Shown here in pieces: positions 1 through 11,974 of a stretch of 64,000 nucleotides of DNA. The DNA is taken from contig OZ034978.1 in the NCBI GenBank assembly GCA_964030785.1, forward strand, positions 8,757,453 to 8,821,452, given 5' to 3'. How positions within the stretch are numbered: the stretch's first letter is position 1; every line of letters starts with the position of its first letter. A model generated the notes under the pieces. That model saw only the letters and a list, made by a program, of their open reading frames with translations, ran no database searches and had not been told where the DNA came from. The DNA is from Siderastrea siderea (Eukaryota; Cnidaria; Anthozoa; Scleractinia; Rhizangiidae). The position numbers were made by a program, and so were the translations under genes.

Positions 1-555
1 TGTGGCACAACGCAATTTAAAGTGAAGACAAGGGATATGGGTGTCCCCTCCCCCCTCCACGCTGGGCCTCTTATGTAAATATAATTTTTCCTCCAGGGTG
101 ATTATTCATTCTCAGCTGAGACCAAAAAGACTGCAATTAATTTCAAATTGTGCTCAATAAGGGTGTCTAAAAACTGCAACTAATTAATCATTCCTGGGAA
201 TACACAAATGTATGGGACAAAAAAGGTTTTCAAACTGCTTAGCCAATGAAAAAGCCAGATCTGCCAATCTGCATAAAATTATGAATGATTGCATTAATCA
301 GTTGACCCTATCCACGCAAAACTATTTATTTAGACATACTTACCATGCACACACACTTAATTACAACACGGAATTTGTTACTTAATGTTAAGTTTTTTTA
401 TCACCTCACCCTGTATATATTAACTCATTTGAATTTTATTTTCTCACTTGAAAATGATGTCATGGCGACATCGAAACGTTGTGTTTTTTCGCTTATTTTT
501 ATTCTTAAATGCTTAACAAAATTTAATCTGACTCAAGACTTTTTTTTTTTTGCAG
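1..555 (+). other. Intron of PRPF19 (left edge of window)
   Basis: No PRPF19 exon is recognisable here. The stretch is AT-rich and ends in a long T tract and TGCAG that serves as acceptor for the exon at 556. Confidence 0.6.
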
Positions 556-1271
556 GTTAAAACGCTGAGTTTTGATCAGAGTGGTACATATCTCGCTGTG
601 GGTGGTTCTGAAATCCAGTAAGTTGGCATGCTCTCTCAAAAATAATGAAATAAATTAGTAAATGGATTTGTAACAACTTTCACCAAACCTTAATTGTTGA
701 CATGTTGCTTGTTCTTTGCAGAATATATCTGGTCAAACAATGGGAATTGCTTAAGTCGTTTGCAGGTAATTTGGCGTGTATTTTTATATTGTGTTTTATT
801 ACTTAATTCAAAACTCCCACAAGTGGACACCCTTAAAGGTAAGAACGAGAAAAACTGTATGCAAATGAAGCCGTCCACTTGCTGGAATGTGTAAATGCGG
901 GGTTTGTATGAAAGTTCCAGCAAACAGCATTTTGTCAAGGCAGCCGACTTGGAATTGTCTGTTTACGAGTGTCCACTCGGAGTGCTTCAACTGTGATGAA
1001 TATTGTACCAGCGATGTTTATATTTTGAACATGTTTTTATATAGTTATCAGGGTTTGCTGTAAATTTAGTTTTATCAATTTTCTAATTTTAATAATGTCT
1101 AACATTGTACCACTTTGCTTTACTTCACTTCACTTTACTGAGCGTTTTAATTATCTTTGTTTTCTTGCTGTAGAACACTCTGACGTGACAACAGGAGTGA
1201 AATTCGGCAAACACGCTTCATTCATCGCCTCAGTTGGCCTTGACCGTCACCTCAAGTTCTACTCACGATAG
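556..1271 (+). CDS. PRPF19: PRPF19 (Prp19) 3' end, last three exons, partial
   Basis: Exons 556-617, 722-765 and 1174-1271 join in phase to give 67 C-terminal residues ending at TAG 1269-1271. They read through the last two WD40 blades: [12 protein letters not shown], then [13 protein letters not shown], then [15 protein letters not shown] and LDRHLKFYS. This matches the end of animal pre-mRNA processing factor 19. In the known family Prp19 is a U-box E3 ubiquitin ligase whose C-terminal WD40 propeller binds substrates; it is the core of the NineTeen complex that activates the spliceosome in the nucleus. The U-box, coiled coil and earlier blades must lie to the left of the window. Splice sites are canonical (TTTGCAG acceptor before 556, GTAAGT donor at 618, GTAATT donor at 766). 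No polyadenylation signal is obvious in the first few hundred bases after the stop. Confidence 0.93.
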
Positions 1272-1702
1272 GAAACTACGGCAATCAGTCACACAACTAG
1301 GGACTGTCACGCAACGTGTGGCAACACTTTGTCACACTACCCCAGAATTTTTGGTCACTCTGTCAGGGACCACCGACGAACAAAACTATTAACTAGTGGT
1401 TCTAACAAATGTGACCAGTACTTGTTTCAGTTTTTTCAGCTTTTGTAGAAAAGGAATAGATAGGTTTCGCGGCTTTCGAGTGTGTTTCTAACATTGAAAG
1501 AAAAAGAACATTTCACAAATAACTTTCTCTAACAGTATAAAATTATCAAGTTTCAAGTTTAAGTAGTTCACCTCGTTCTTCAGGTAAATGGGATGAACAC
1601 TGGTGACGTACTTGCCTTTTCTTTTTCCTTCGTGGAGCTCTAAAACAGCTTCAAAGTACATGTATGTGCGTTGCCCTCTGTACATTCCTCTATACACCAT
1701 TA

Positions 1703-1954
1703 GGGCCTGGCTAAATTAGGAAACATTCTTGTGGAAACATTGTTTCCAGACATGTTTCCTTGGGTGGCTAAACTGGGAAACATACGTTTCGGAAGCAAAA
1801 TTTGCGTCTGTGAAGCAAAAATGTTTTTGACTTGATTCAGAAACATTTCCTTGCTTCCAAGACGCAAAATTTGATTCCGCAACATACGTTTCTCGGGCGG
1901 CTAAACTGGGAAAGATTTGCGCCTGCAGCCATGTTTCCCAGTTTAGCCAGGCCC
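1703..1954. repeat. MITE with GGGCCTGGCTAAA terminal inverted repeats
   Basis: Left end GGGCCTGGCTAAAT and right end TTTAGCCAGGCCC are reverse complements. Internally the words GGAAACAT, GAAGCAAAA and GACGCAAAATTTG recur in both orientations, so most of the 252 bp can fold back. No transposase is encoded. This is a non-autonomous DNA element by structure. Confidence 0.75.
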
Positions 1955-2020
1955 ACGTTTTCCCGCCATTTTTTCCCGCGCTTTCCACGGGGTGGCAATC
2001 TTTCTACAGTGCCTTCTAGG

Positions 2021-2395
2021 CCTAGCTACAAAAATCCCGAAAAATGGCCTAAAAATCTTTCCGGAATTTCCAAAAATGGTCTAAAAATCTCCGATTTCAC
2101 CTCTAAAAATCCCATAAAAACTCCTAAAAGTCTCTAAAAATCCTATAATGTTAAAAAACTGGATGACCTGTATCTTTGAGGGGGCATCAAAACATTGCAA
2201 AGAAAGGCTTCAGGATCGCTTGTGACGAAACTTTTCCAAGTTTCACGCTTTTTTTGTAACAAATAAACAAAAAACCTTGAAAATATTCACCAGAATCTCT
2301 AAAAATCCCTGCAAAACTCTAAAAATCCTATAATTTTCTAAAAATCCCGTGAAAGTCTAAAAATCCTGAAAAAAGTCCGGATTTTTGTAGCTGGG
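2021..2395. repeat. MITE-like element with CTACAAAAAT termini
   Basis: Left end CCTAGCTACAAAAAT and right end ATTTTTGTAGCTGGG are inverted repeats with one mismatch in 15. The interior is made of many degenerate copies of CTAAAAATCC. Non-coding. Confidence 0.6.
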
Positions 2396-2402
2396 TCTCG
2401 TG

Positions 2403-2796
2403 CCTCCTATTGTTACTGCGCATACTTTCTGCGCATCTCAAGATATTCGGGTTTCTGAAGGAATTTGCCCACTAATACATCAATATTTTTGCGCGGTTTA
2501 AGACTATGTGGAAAAAGCAGTTCTTAACAAGGGCTATCAGAATCCAAAAAGAAAATTGGGGATAACCATGCATTTTTCAGAGGTAATTAAGCTTAAATTT
2601 GGAAAGAAATTGCCATTGCCATACGTTCTTTGTATTTAAACGCTTTTTTAAAACTATGGTTGCTTAATTATCTCTGAAAAATGCGTGGTTACCCACACTT
2701 TTTTTGATGGATTCTAATAACCCTTGCTAAGATCTACTTTTTCCTGATAGTCATAATCTTTGCAAAAATACGTCTGTATAAGGAGGCACCGTCCTT
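2403..2796. repeat. Foldback MITE, copy 1
   Basis: The arm around 2526-2605 (AACAAGGGCTATCAGAATCC to TTTCAGAGGTAATTAAG) reappears reverse-complemented around 2655-2735. A related copy lies at 31148-31488. No open frame. Confidence 0.7.
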
Positions 2797-3214
2797 AATT
2801 GCATTGTTACACTTCCCTATTGACTGATTGGTTTTGCGAAAATTTAGGGGTGTTAGATTTGCTACTGAAAGTTACTCTAAATGCATGTAAAAAGGCTTCA
2901 TTTGCTTCCTCTTACAGTGTAAAAATGTGACAGCTTTTATAACCAATAGTTGGCATCAAATTACATTTGTAAAACGAATAAAACTCCCTGTCTCGACCAG
3001 TGTGATGAGAAAGAAGGTTTTTTCTCTCTAGTTTTCACTGTGCTTACTTGCTTATCTGTCAATTGTTGTATTAATCAAACACCTCAGCTGCGTGATAAAA
3101 AATCTGATGCAGAATTTTACTATAGAAATAGCTCTCCGGCGTTGCCAGCGTCAATAAATTTTTTAACTACTCTATGATAGTTACAAAATGGCCAATGGCT
3201 GCATTGGATAACTA

Positions 3215-3545
3215 AGGTCCCGACCATACTTGGCGAGTTTTGAAAACACATACAATGCCGTTGCGAAACAAGTTACGGTCGAAATTGCGCGTTTCGCAAC
3301 CTGTCTCGCAACGAAAAATTGCCTTGCGAGTTGCAGGAAAAGTAGACTAGTATTCTACTTTTCGCAACGTTGCGAGATAAGTCGCACCGTGTGACATATA
3401 TTCTGCAACTTGTCTTGCAAATCTCTCGTCATCATTGCGTTGCAAGTTGCAGGAAAAATTGCCTCGTGCAACAGCGTCTTTACAAGTAACCCTTCTGTGA
3501 GGCTAATTTTGCCTAAAGGAATGACATCAGCTAAAAACATAGGCA
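3215..3545. repeat. Unclassified repeat-like tract
   Basis: Words such as TTGCGAGTTGCAGGAAAA, TCGCAAC and TTGCAAGTTGCAGGAAAA recur several times in 330 bp, which is unlike the flanks and resembles a non-autonomous element with internal subrepeats. Clean termini are not visible. Confidence 0.35.
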
Positions 3546-3657
3546 TGCAATGCGCGCAGTGCCAATGAGGGTTTTTTTTTTACACTGGTGAAATTTATCC
3601 TGACAACCTATGGGTTTTTACACCTCCGGTAAGTCCCACCCTAACTCCTCAGCTCCC

Positions 3658-3675
3658 CCCACCCCCCCCCCCCCA
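3658..3675. repeat. Poly-C tract
   Basis: A C-rich homopolymer run with a few A and T interruptions, in intergenic sequence. Confidence 0.8.
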
Positions 3676-3808
3676 ACAAAAAACTATTGTGGTTATCCTC
3701 TATAAAACGTGGTAATGATCGAGCAGCGTTACTACGTAACAGTTAATTATAGCGTGACATCAAAATTAAGCATTTGTAAATTTCCCACGGTACAAAGTTA
3801 TTTTTAGC

Positions 3809-4061
3809 TCACGTGTTTATTTTGGGTCTTAACCTACAGCCGAATAAATTTCGTTTGCTTTGCCTTCGAACGGTACGAAAATGTTCAAATTCAGCTCGCT
3901 TTTGCAAAACCTGCTCGCTTTCCAGTAGATCCAGTAGGTCTCTATTAGAATCTGTTGTTAATCTTTCGGCCTGTTCGAGGTGTTTTAAGTGTTGCGTTAC
4001 ATTCCTAAGGTTCAAATTACAGCCGTCAACTATGCAAATTTGCTCAACATACGCTTTACAC
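3809..4061 (-). pseudogene. Possible coding remnant, amphipathic helical, unknown
   Basis: An open stretch on the minus strand starts after a TAG that could act as a splice acceptor near 4062 and ends at a stop at 3809-3811. Its translation is charged and rich in Leu/Glu/Arg: NVTQHLKHLEQAERL, then LLDLLESEQVLQKRAEFEHF, then RTVRRQSKRNLFG. The pattern looks like coiled-coil or helical protein rather than random sequence. I do not recognise the family, there is no clear donor or partner exon, and the region is transposon-rich. It may be an exon of an unknown gene, a decayed gene, or chance. Confidence 0.25.
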
Positions 4062-4340
4062 TAGGAGCCATGAATAACCCCGAAATAACATTTGGTATCT
4101 TGTAAAGATTTTACTCTAATTCCTTGAACACCACTGTAACTTGGATTTTATTACTAGTTTCATTCAAGTTTTTCAGTTTTAAGAATAGCTAGCAACAAGC
4201 CACGCAATTTCCGATTTTAGTTTGAAATGGTTTCATGTTTTACAACACGCACGCAAAAATGACACTGAAGTTCGGCCCATTCGACAGTTCAAGGGGTATT
4301 TTTCTTTTCGCAAGTCTCAAGAACAACAGAAAGTCGTTTC

Positions 4341-4417
4341 GTATAAAATGTCAGCTCGGCGCTTTGATCATCTGTATAAAACGTCAGCTCGGCGCTTTGA
4401 TCATCTGTATAAAACAG
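4341..4417. repeat. 33-bp tandem duplication
   Basis: The unit GTATAAAA..TCAGCTCGGCGCTTTGATCATCT occurs twice with a partial third. The same words occur once more at 8397-8426, next to a reverse-complemented match of the flank 4418-4450, so both loci share an older repeat. Confidence 0.7.
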
Positions 4418-4938
4418 GGCGGAAAAAGGTTGGGCGATGAAACGAGCGTGTCCGAGCAAAAAGGTGTGATGCAGTGGACTGGGATCGAAATGGGTGCTAG
4501 ACCAAAATTCAAAATTCAAAGATCCAAATTCAAAATCCTAATAATCTATTAATAGTTTCCGAAAAACGTTAACTTTGGGTTATCTTTTCTTTGTCTTTTC
4601 CGCCTTAATCGATGCTAAAAAACTGTCTAAAAACGAGCAGAGCAAAGTAAAAAGATGGAAAATGGCGTTTGGATGACGCGTGGCATGACGCGTATTTATA
4701 ATTCGTGCAGCTCGTGCAAGGTTAATCAGGACACGTCCCTAGTTAATTAATTAAATCAAATCAACATTAACACTGCACTTCTTCTGAAGTCTTTTTCCCC
4801 AAAACCTCTCCTATGCTTGTCTGTTTCTTTAGGCACTATAAATAGAATTGCTCCTCAGTTTAGACGGTTTTCTTTGCTTTGTTTTTGTGAGATAAAGGGA
4901 GGAGAAATCTGCAAATTTAATTCCACTTTTAATTTGTT

Positions 4939-7859
4939 GAGCTATTTTGTCTACAAAATAGCCTCATAGTCGGCGTGCAGCCTCAAGTTTCTGGGAAGGT
5001 TGGTTCTTTGGTTGGTTCTTTTTTGGGTGGCCAATGTTCGGCATTCCCGACGACTGTCGAATTTTACCGAAAGGCTAGTTGTCGGGGCCGGAACAAAAAT
5101 GCAGATGAGAACGCACGGAAAATTCTGCTACTAAAGCGACACTACGAAAGTGTCCTGATTTCATTCGCTTGATGTTGGATATTTATATATCAAATAGAAA
5201 TGGCTGGCTTCCTTGTGGTAGACTTCCTTAGAAAACGAATCGTCAGCACAAACCCGGTTTACACGTGAGCGGAAGCGAGTTCTAGTAAATAATCCTCTGT
5301 ACGCATGCGCATAACTTACGTTTTGAGTTATATGGTTCAACTTTAGAGTGTGAGAAATAACATGACTTCTCTGCAGGGATGTCCCATAGTAAATGATGGT
5401 AAATAGATGGCAAATAGTTTGAAGGTATAAAATGGGCAGAATCGTGAATTTCGAACTAAAACGAATTATTGTTCGCACCTTTTGGTAGGTTTTAAAATTA
5501 ATGCCCATGCCACTCAATCACTAGGTCCGTCAAAGGCACAAGGTCGACAAGGAAAAACATTGTATGGGTGGCATAAACGTTGCTCGTACGTGCGACTTGC
5601 TAAGCACAAAGTTAGAGGTGACTTATCAGAGAAATGGGTTTCTGGTTAGGCTGCGTGGCGGTAGCGGGATTGTTTGTACAAAGTTTGAGCGGAAAGATCA
5701 GCAGACAATCAAATCAAATCAAATCAAAACAATTATCACCTCCAATACGAAGACAAAAACGCAACAGCTCTACGCAAGATTCGTTTCACAGTCTTATAGA
5801 CACAAACATCGGTTATCATTTTTCAGATTACGAAAAACGCACAAATTTACTCATTCCCCGCTTCCTTTTAAGTTTTACTCAACTCTAGCTGCCACGAAAG
5901 CCAATAAAAAGCGCCGAAAACGAACTTATGACAGTCTCCTGAAAGTCTCGTGACTCGCCATTGAACTTTGTCTCATCACATGTTTGTACGTGACAAAACA
6001 CCACTTGTTTACACAAAACAGTAATCTGATCTCACGCTCAATCAACATAACACGTTCTTTACACGTGAAACGACCCACACTAAACATCATCACATGACTG
6101 CCTGGCCCTACGATAAAATCCCCCCCGGACCTATTAAAGCACAATTTGGCCTTGAGTTGATCACGTGTACTCCACCTGATAAAATTCACGTTGTTTACCA
6201 CACAGGCCAACCACTCCATTATTCTCGAATTCGCTCATTTAAAATTCCAACGATTCCTTTGCCCATTACCACCTCTCTACATAACAAAACATCCTTTGAT
6301 ATTATTTTCACCCAATTTTGTATCTTACTTTCACATCAAAACGCTCATCAAAACAAAATTTATTCGCTAAACACAACCACTGATTTTTATGTAGCTTCAG
6401 CGAAGCTGAGACCACTACCGTGTGGCACCAATATTTTTGCGGGAGTTTAATTTTGTGAATGGTGATTTTTTTTTGTGTGTTTTGCAGGACTAATCTTTGC
6501 GATTGGGGAAACTGTTTATTCTTCTTGGAATTAATTTTTGCGATTTTCCGGAAGCCGCCTTCTATTTGTAATTATAACATTCTCGTTTTTTGAGTATAAA
6601 CAATCGAATGCAGGTGGACAACATGCAGATGTATAACATGTTAAATCAGTTAATCAATGGAGTACCTTCAGACGATCCTTTTCTTTAAAGCTTTTAACAG
6701 CTTATTACTTGTAATGTACCGACTGCAATTTCATCGTTTTATTTCTGAATGGTTTGCTAGCTTCTAATTTCGTTTTATTTTTGAACGAAAGAGACGGTTA
6801 AAGTAAATGGGCACCAACATAATATTACATGACATGTAAAAGGCGATGTTTGTATATAAATTTCGACAATGGAGTAAATTTTTGCGGAAATTATTTTTTT
6901 CCGCGGGAACTTTTTTTTGCGGATCGTGAAAAATCCGCGAAAATCATAAAAATTTGAATCCCGAAAAAATTAGTGCCACAGTCAACCACACGGTATGTCA
7001 GCACGTGCAATGTTTCTGGCTTTTTTGTCAGTTTGCTACGTGACTAGTCACGCAAGACTTGCACAAGACACACAATGGCATGATCTTTTCTAACAAGGCA
7101 CGCTTATTACTCGATTTTAGCCGTGTGTTCCTAAATGTAAGTCCGTGTGAAATAATGTGGAAAATAAAACAGAGCTTACCTATATATTTGTCTGGATACG
7201 GGAGTTGCCACGTTCGTCAAGCATGATGTCACGCAAGAAGAAGACGTACGTGACTCTCAAGATCGGCTATTCTCTTCTGGTTCAAACATTACAGAATTAA
7301 TTTTTGTGACAAGTTACGCTTCCTACTAGATCCAAAATATTTGTCCATGGAAAAATATTCTTTCCATTAGAAAGCCACAAAATTAAATTTCAATCCATTG
7401 AGCTGCCGAGAAACATCTGAGAATGAGCTTCAGAAAGGGCTGTTTTGTATTATTTTGTTTGTCCCATATTCACACTGTTGTCAGATATTTTACAGATTTT
7501 ATCTCACTTTCTTCTTGTTTTGTCGTCATTTGAAGCCACACTTGTACGCATTAGCGTACCATCTATTGATCAACGACGCATACGAATTCGAAACCACTAA
7601 TATAAACTCAAACATTGATCTTTGATCACCCTCAAATCTGTAAGAAGCCCTGGGAACGAGGTTGCACAATATCGGACACAGCTCCACTTATAAGGTAAAC
7701 TCTGTCTAAAAACCAATACTTTTCGAATGCTCAACGCTACTCAAATAACCAACATCACAGTAGTGTACCTTGGTACACGCACGTTCATTCAATAACCATT
7801 TCCGTACCTCTCATTGACAGCTACAAAATAGCTCACGCACGCTTTGCGTGCCTATGTTT
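4939..7859. mobile_element. Composite repeat, longer copy
   Basis: Starts GAGCTATTTTGTCTACAAAA and ends near ACAAAATAGCTCACGCACGC, so the termini share an inverted ACAAAATAGCTC. The left 740 bp matches 8950-9755 and the right 550 bp matches 10731-11265. The interior (5681-7303) is unique to this copy in the window. No long open frame with a recognisable transposase or reverse transcriptase was found. The class is undetermined; it behaves like a large non-autonomous DNA element. Confidence 0.6.
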
Positions 7860-9756
7860 TACATACAGTTGGCGGCGTTGCGACGAATCATCGCCATGGC
7901 GCGTTGCAAGGAGGCAAAGTTTAAAGTTGCAAAACGCCACTATCTCCAAATATCTCCAGCTAATTTTTTATTATGTCATGTAAAATTTATCGGCCTTTAA
8001 TATATGTAAGATTTAGGGTGGAGTAATTTGGAGCTTTTTTTAAAGAGACGAGGAAAGACAACCATGTCATGTTTTTCGGCAAGAGCAAGCATTCGACACT
8101 CTCAAATTGAGCGCATTTTTCGGGAACTTACTGTGAAAAAGATTGACTAATGTCCACGTAGACATAAGCATTGTAAGCTGTGAGCTAGGACTGTGAAAAA
8201 ACGTCTTAATCATAGTGCACGGCTGGCTGAAAAATAAAGAAAGAAAATGAGATTTCCGGTTTGTTGAAAGGTAAATTTTGCCGGCCACCAAACGCACCGG
8301 AAGCGCGGAAAGAGCGCTCGTGCCAGTCCTTCTCCGCATCACACATCGCTTGAAGAGCGGACTGCTCGTTTCATCGCCCAACCTTTTCCCGCCCTGGTAT
8401 AAAATGTCAGCTCGGCGCTTTGATCACATTTCAAGCGACGCGACCACGGAGCTGCTGCGAGCAGTGGACGAAACATTTATTCACATTTCTTGGTCACGAG
8501 CTTTTGTTCCCACGGTTCATCTAGATATGGACGCTTTGGCAACTGCATAGAAATTCGCGAAATAAGTCGAGTTGGTTCGTTGCAGCCATGACGTTCATGC
8601 TTTTAAGTATGAAATCTGAAATTGACGAGTCTGTCTTGTGTATAATTTCTGATGTTTTGTTGCTGTGGAAGTTTGCACCACGGCTAAGTAAACGCAGGAC
8701 TACAGTGCGAATAAAATCCTGCCAGACCTCGAGGAAAATTAAATAGTTCCTGCTGATCGACACTCGCCAATGCAAAACACTTCAGAGACCGGGGGTACTA
8801 CTGTAGTATGAGCTGTAAGGGTATGTGCCGCTGTTAAGATAAGGGTTTCATTGTACGGGTGCACAGCCCACCCATCGTCTCACAGAATATCCCCCCAGCA
8901 TGACAGACAGCACAGCAATCGTACATCCGTATATCGTTGATTTTTTTTAGCTATTTTGTCTACAAAATAGCCTTATAGTCGGCATGCAGCCCCAAGGTTC
9001 TGGGAAGGTTGGTTCTTTACTTGGTCGGTTGGTTGGTTTTTGGGTGGACCATGTTCGGCATTCCCGATGACTGTCGAATTTCACCGAAAGGTTAGTTGTC
9101 GGGGCCGGAAAATTCCGCTACTACAGCGACACGACGAAAGTGTCAGGATTCCATTTGCTTGACGTTGGATATTTATATATCAAATAAAAATGGCTGGCTT
9201 CCTTGTGGTAGAGTCCCTTAGAAAACGAATCGTCAGCACAAACCTGGTTTACACGTGAGCGGAAGCGAGTTCTAGTAAATAATTCGTGGGTTATCTGATA
9301 TTTATGATGTTAGGTCTAGGAAATATTTGTCAGCTTCGTTTGTTTTGGTAGATGAAAATTAGAACAAATCCTTTGTACCCATGCGCACAACTTACGAGTT
9401 ATATGGCTCAACTTTAGAGTGTGAGAAATAACGTGACTTCTGTGTAGGGACGTTCCATAGTAAATTATGGTAAATACGTGGCAAATAGTTTGAAGGTATA
9501 TAAAGGGCAGAATCGTGAATTTCGAACTAAAACGAATTATTGTTCGCACCTTTTGGTAGGTTTTAAAATTAATGCCCAGGCCACTCGATCACTAGGTCCG
9601 TCAAAGGCACAAGGTCGACAAGGAAAAAGATTGTATGGGTGGCATAAACGTTGCTCGTACGTACGACTAGCTAAGCGCAAAGTTAGAGGCGACTTACCAG
9701 AGAAATGGGTTTCTGGTTAGGCTGCGTGGTGGTAGCGGGATTGTTTGTACAAAAGA

Positions 9757-10735
9757 AGAGACAAAGCTCAGTCGATGCGTGACACAAGTGATCAGAATAA
9801 GGAATAGTTAATACGCCAGTTAAACACGTTAAGGTGTCATAGTTTGTTAAAGCACAAACGTTTCGGGCATAGCCCTTCTTCAGCGTGCAGGAATATGCGC
9901 GTTGCGCCATACAAAAACCGAGCTGAAAAATGCGCACGTAAAGCGTGCGCACAAGAAACGAACAACCAAAGCGCGTGCACGTGAAATAAAAGTACTTAAA
10001 TAAAACTAAAATTAATATTGAGTCCGCCCGGCTTGAGCGTGCCGAGCTCAAAGATTAACTGCATTTCCCGCCGCTTTCGACTGGTGTTGCTGCCGCTGCA
10101 TTGCTTGACTCCGCAGACCCTGATGTCATCTATAGTGTGGTTGGCGGAGTTGAAGTGCTCAGCTACAGGAAGCCCAGGAGACCGGTTGCGGATGCTACGC
10201 GGGTGTCACTGAAGCGTTCCCGTAGGCGCCTTCCGGTCTCACCGACGTACATGCTAGTGCAACGGCGGCAAGTGATGCAGTACACCACATCCTCAGACTG
10301 ACAGGTGAAGCGATTTTGGATTGTGTGTGAGCTCTTGGGCCCATGTAGAACAGTCTGAGACGTAATGTACTGGCAAGTCTGACAGCGGGGACGACGGCAG
10401 GGAAAAGAGCCAGCATCAAGGGGCCTCTGAGAGCCGCTAGTGGAGTGTACTAGGAAATCCCGGATATTCTTGTCGCGTCGATATGAGACGAGGAGCGGTT
10501 CAGGGAATATCCCACGTGTCTCAGGATCAGTTGATAAGATGTTGAAATTCTCTAAAAGGATCTTTCTCGTTACAGTGTTGAAAGGATGGTAAGTAAGTAC
10601 TAGAGGTACTCTGTCAACATTGGTAACACTGAGACGCCTTGGGGACAATGCCTCGTCACGTGAGATGGTTCTGACCCTCTGAAGATCATTATGCAGTTGC
10701 GGTTCAGGACAGCCCCGTTGTTTGACATCCTCTTT
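9757..10735 (-). mobile_element. Penelope-like element 3' fragment with GIY-YIG endonuclease
   Basis: Reading down from 10735, the frame runs VPLVLTYHPFNTVTRKILL, then CRRPRCQTCQYI, then CITCRRCTSMYVGETGRRL. This is the linker and Cys-rich GIY-YIG endonuclease of Penelope-like retroelements. A frameshift near 10190-10200 moves the downstream part (PVAEHFNSANHTIDDIRV, then CSGSNTSRKRREMQLIFELG) to another frame that stops at 9996-9998. The reverse transcriptase is missing, so this is a 5'-truncated dead copy. A hammerhead-like motif follows at 9852-9888. In the family, the endonuclease nicks target DNA to prime reverse transcription. Confidence 0.85.
9852..9888 (-). ncRNA. Hammerhead-like ribozyme motif at Penelope-like 3' end
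   Basis: Minus strand order: GCACG, CTGAAGA, a GGGC-TAT-GCCC hairpin, GAAA, CGT, T, TGTGC. The outer GCACG/TGTGC can form stem I, GGGC/GCCC stem II, and the self-complementary ACGT a minimal stem III before the cleavage-site U. One extra base lies between CTGAAGA and stem II. Penelope-like elements are known to carry minimal hammerheads of this kind. Confidence 0.5.
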
Positions 10736-11458
10736 GTGACAAGTTACGCTTCCTACTACATCCCAAATATTTGTCCATGGAAAAATAATCTTTATAATAG
10801 AAAGCCACAAAATTAAATTTCAATCCATTGAGCTTCAGAGAAACATCTGAGAATGAGCTTCAGACTGAAAGGACTGTTTTGTATTATTTTGTTTGTCCCA
10901 CATTCACACTGTTGGCAGATATTTTACAGATTTTATCTCACTTTCTTCTTGTTTTGTCGTAATTTGAAGCCACACTTGTACGCATTAGCGTACCATCTAT
11001 TGATCAATGACGTATACGAATTCGAAACCACTAACATAAACTCAAACATTGACCTTTGATCACCCTCAAATCTGTTAAAAGCCCTGGGAACGAGGTTGCA
11101 CAATATCGGACACAGCTCCACTTTATAAGGTAAACTCTGTCTAAAAACCAATACTTTTCGAATGCTCAACGCTACTCAAATAAACATCACAATAGTGTAC
11201 ATTCATTCAATAACCATTTCCGTACCTCAAAATAGCTCACGCACGCTATGCGTGCCTATGTTTAGGCTCTGACAGTAAAAATTAACTAAATATGCCTATT
11301 TACGTTGAAATCAGTACATCGGCCTTATCGAGAGTTCTCCACTTTACTTTCTTTACATAATTTGCTGGTAGCAATGGAGCCGATTTCGCCTTACACGATC
11401 AAAGTTGCTAGAAATAATGCTTTTTCAATACGCTTTTTCTCCAAAACGAGCACGGCAA

Positions 11459-11520
11459 CCCCCCCCCCCCCCCCGTTTTCTCCTCCTCCTCCTCCTCCTC
11501 CTCCTCTTCCTCCTTCTTTT
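11459..11520. repeat. Poly-C and (TCC)n simple repeat
   Basis: A run of C followed by about nine TCC/CTC units. Low complexity. Confidence 0.9.
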
Positions 11521-11768
11521 CTTACATGAGTTGGTCATTATCTAACTGCAGCAAAAGTTTCATCCTTCTCGAGAACAGTTTCAAACGTTGGGGCTTTTAA
11601 AAAAGTTGTTGTTTTGAAAACGATTCGTTTTTCGTGTAGATTGGTAAAAACGCCTCGATTTAAAAAGTTTTAAGATAGGTGAAAACGGAGACTTCTGAAA
11701 ACACTGGCGTAACCTGTAGCGTTAATGGATCTATTACATAAAGAATCACTAACTACATGTAGGACAAC

Positions 11769-11974
11769 TTAAAGGGTACACGGCATGGCCATAGAAAGGG
11801 ACTCTTTCGTGAGCTTGATGCCCCACTCATTCTTGTATTCAGTCTGCACAGGAGCTCCTAAGAATCCTTTAACTGCCACGTATTGTTACTCCTTTTTGCC
11901 CATTGCTCTAAAAAGTAAGAAATGATGTTTACCTTTGTCAATATTTTCTGCCTTGAGAAATGGTACAGCCTTCA
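11769..11974 (-). pseudogene. Possible two-exon coding remnant, unknown family
   Basis: On the minus strand, 11974-11933 reads KAVPFLKAENIDK and ends in a GTAAAC donor. After a 60 bp GT..AG intron, 11872-11769 continues in phase as VKGFLGAPVQTEY, then KNEWGIKLTKESLS, and stops at TAA 11771-11769. The residue pattern looks protein-like and the splice phase closes. I cannot name the family, no upstream exon was found, and the intron is unusually short for this window. It could be the 3' end of a small gene or a decayed fragment. Confidence 0.25.

Larger units (their letters stand above)
8950..11265. mobile_element. Composite repeat, shorter copy, interior replaced
   Basis: Its flanks match 4939-5680 and 7304-7859 closely. 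Between them, at about 9756-10730, the interior of the longer copy is absent and a Penelope-like 3' fragment sits instead. Ends with the same CACGCACGCTATGCGTGCC hairpin as the other copy. Confidence 0.6.

Noticed and set aside
5564..5953. 129-codon open frame in the composite repeat
   Set aside because: Runs across the boundary between repeated and unique parts of the element, and the equivalent frame in the second copy is not preserved.
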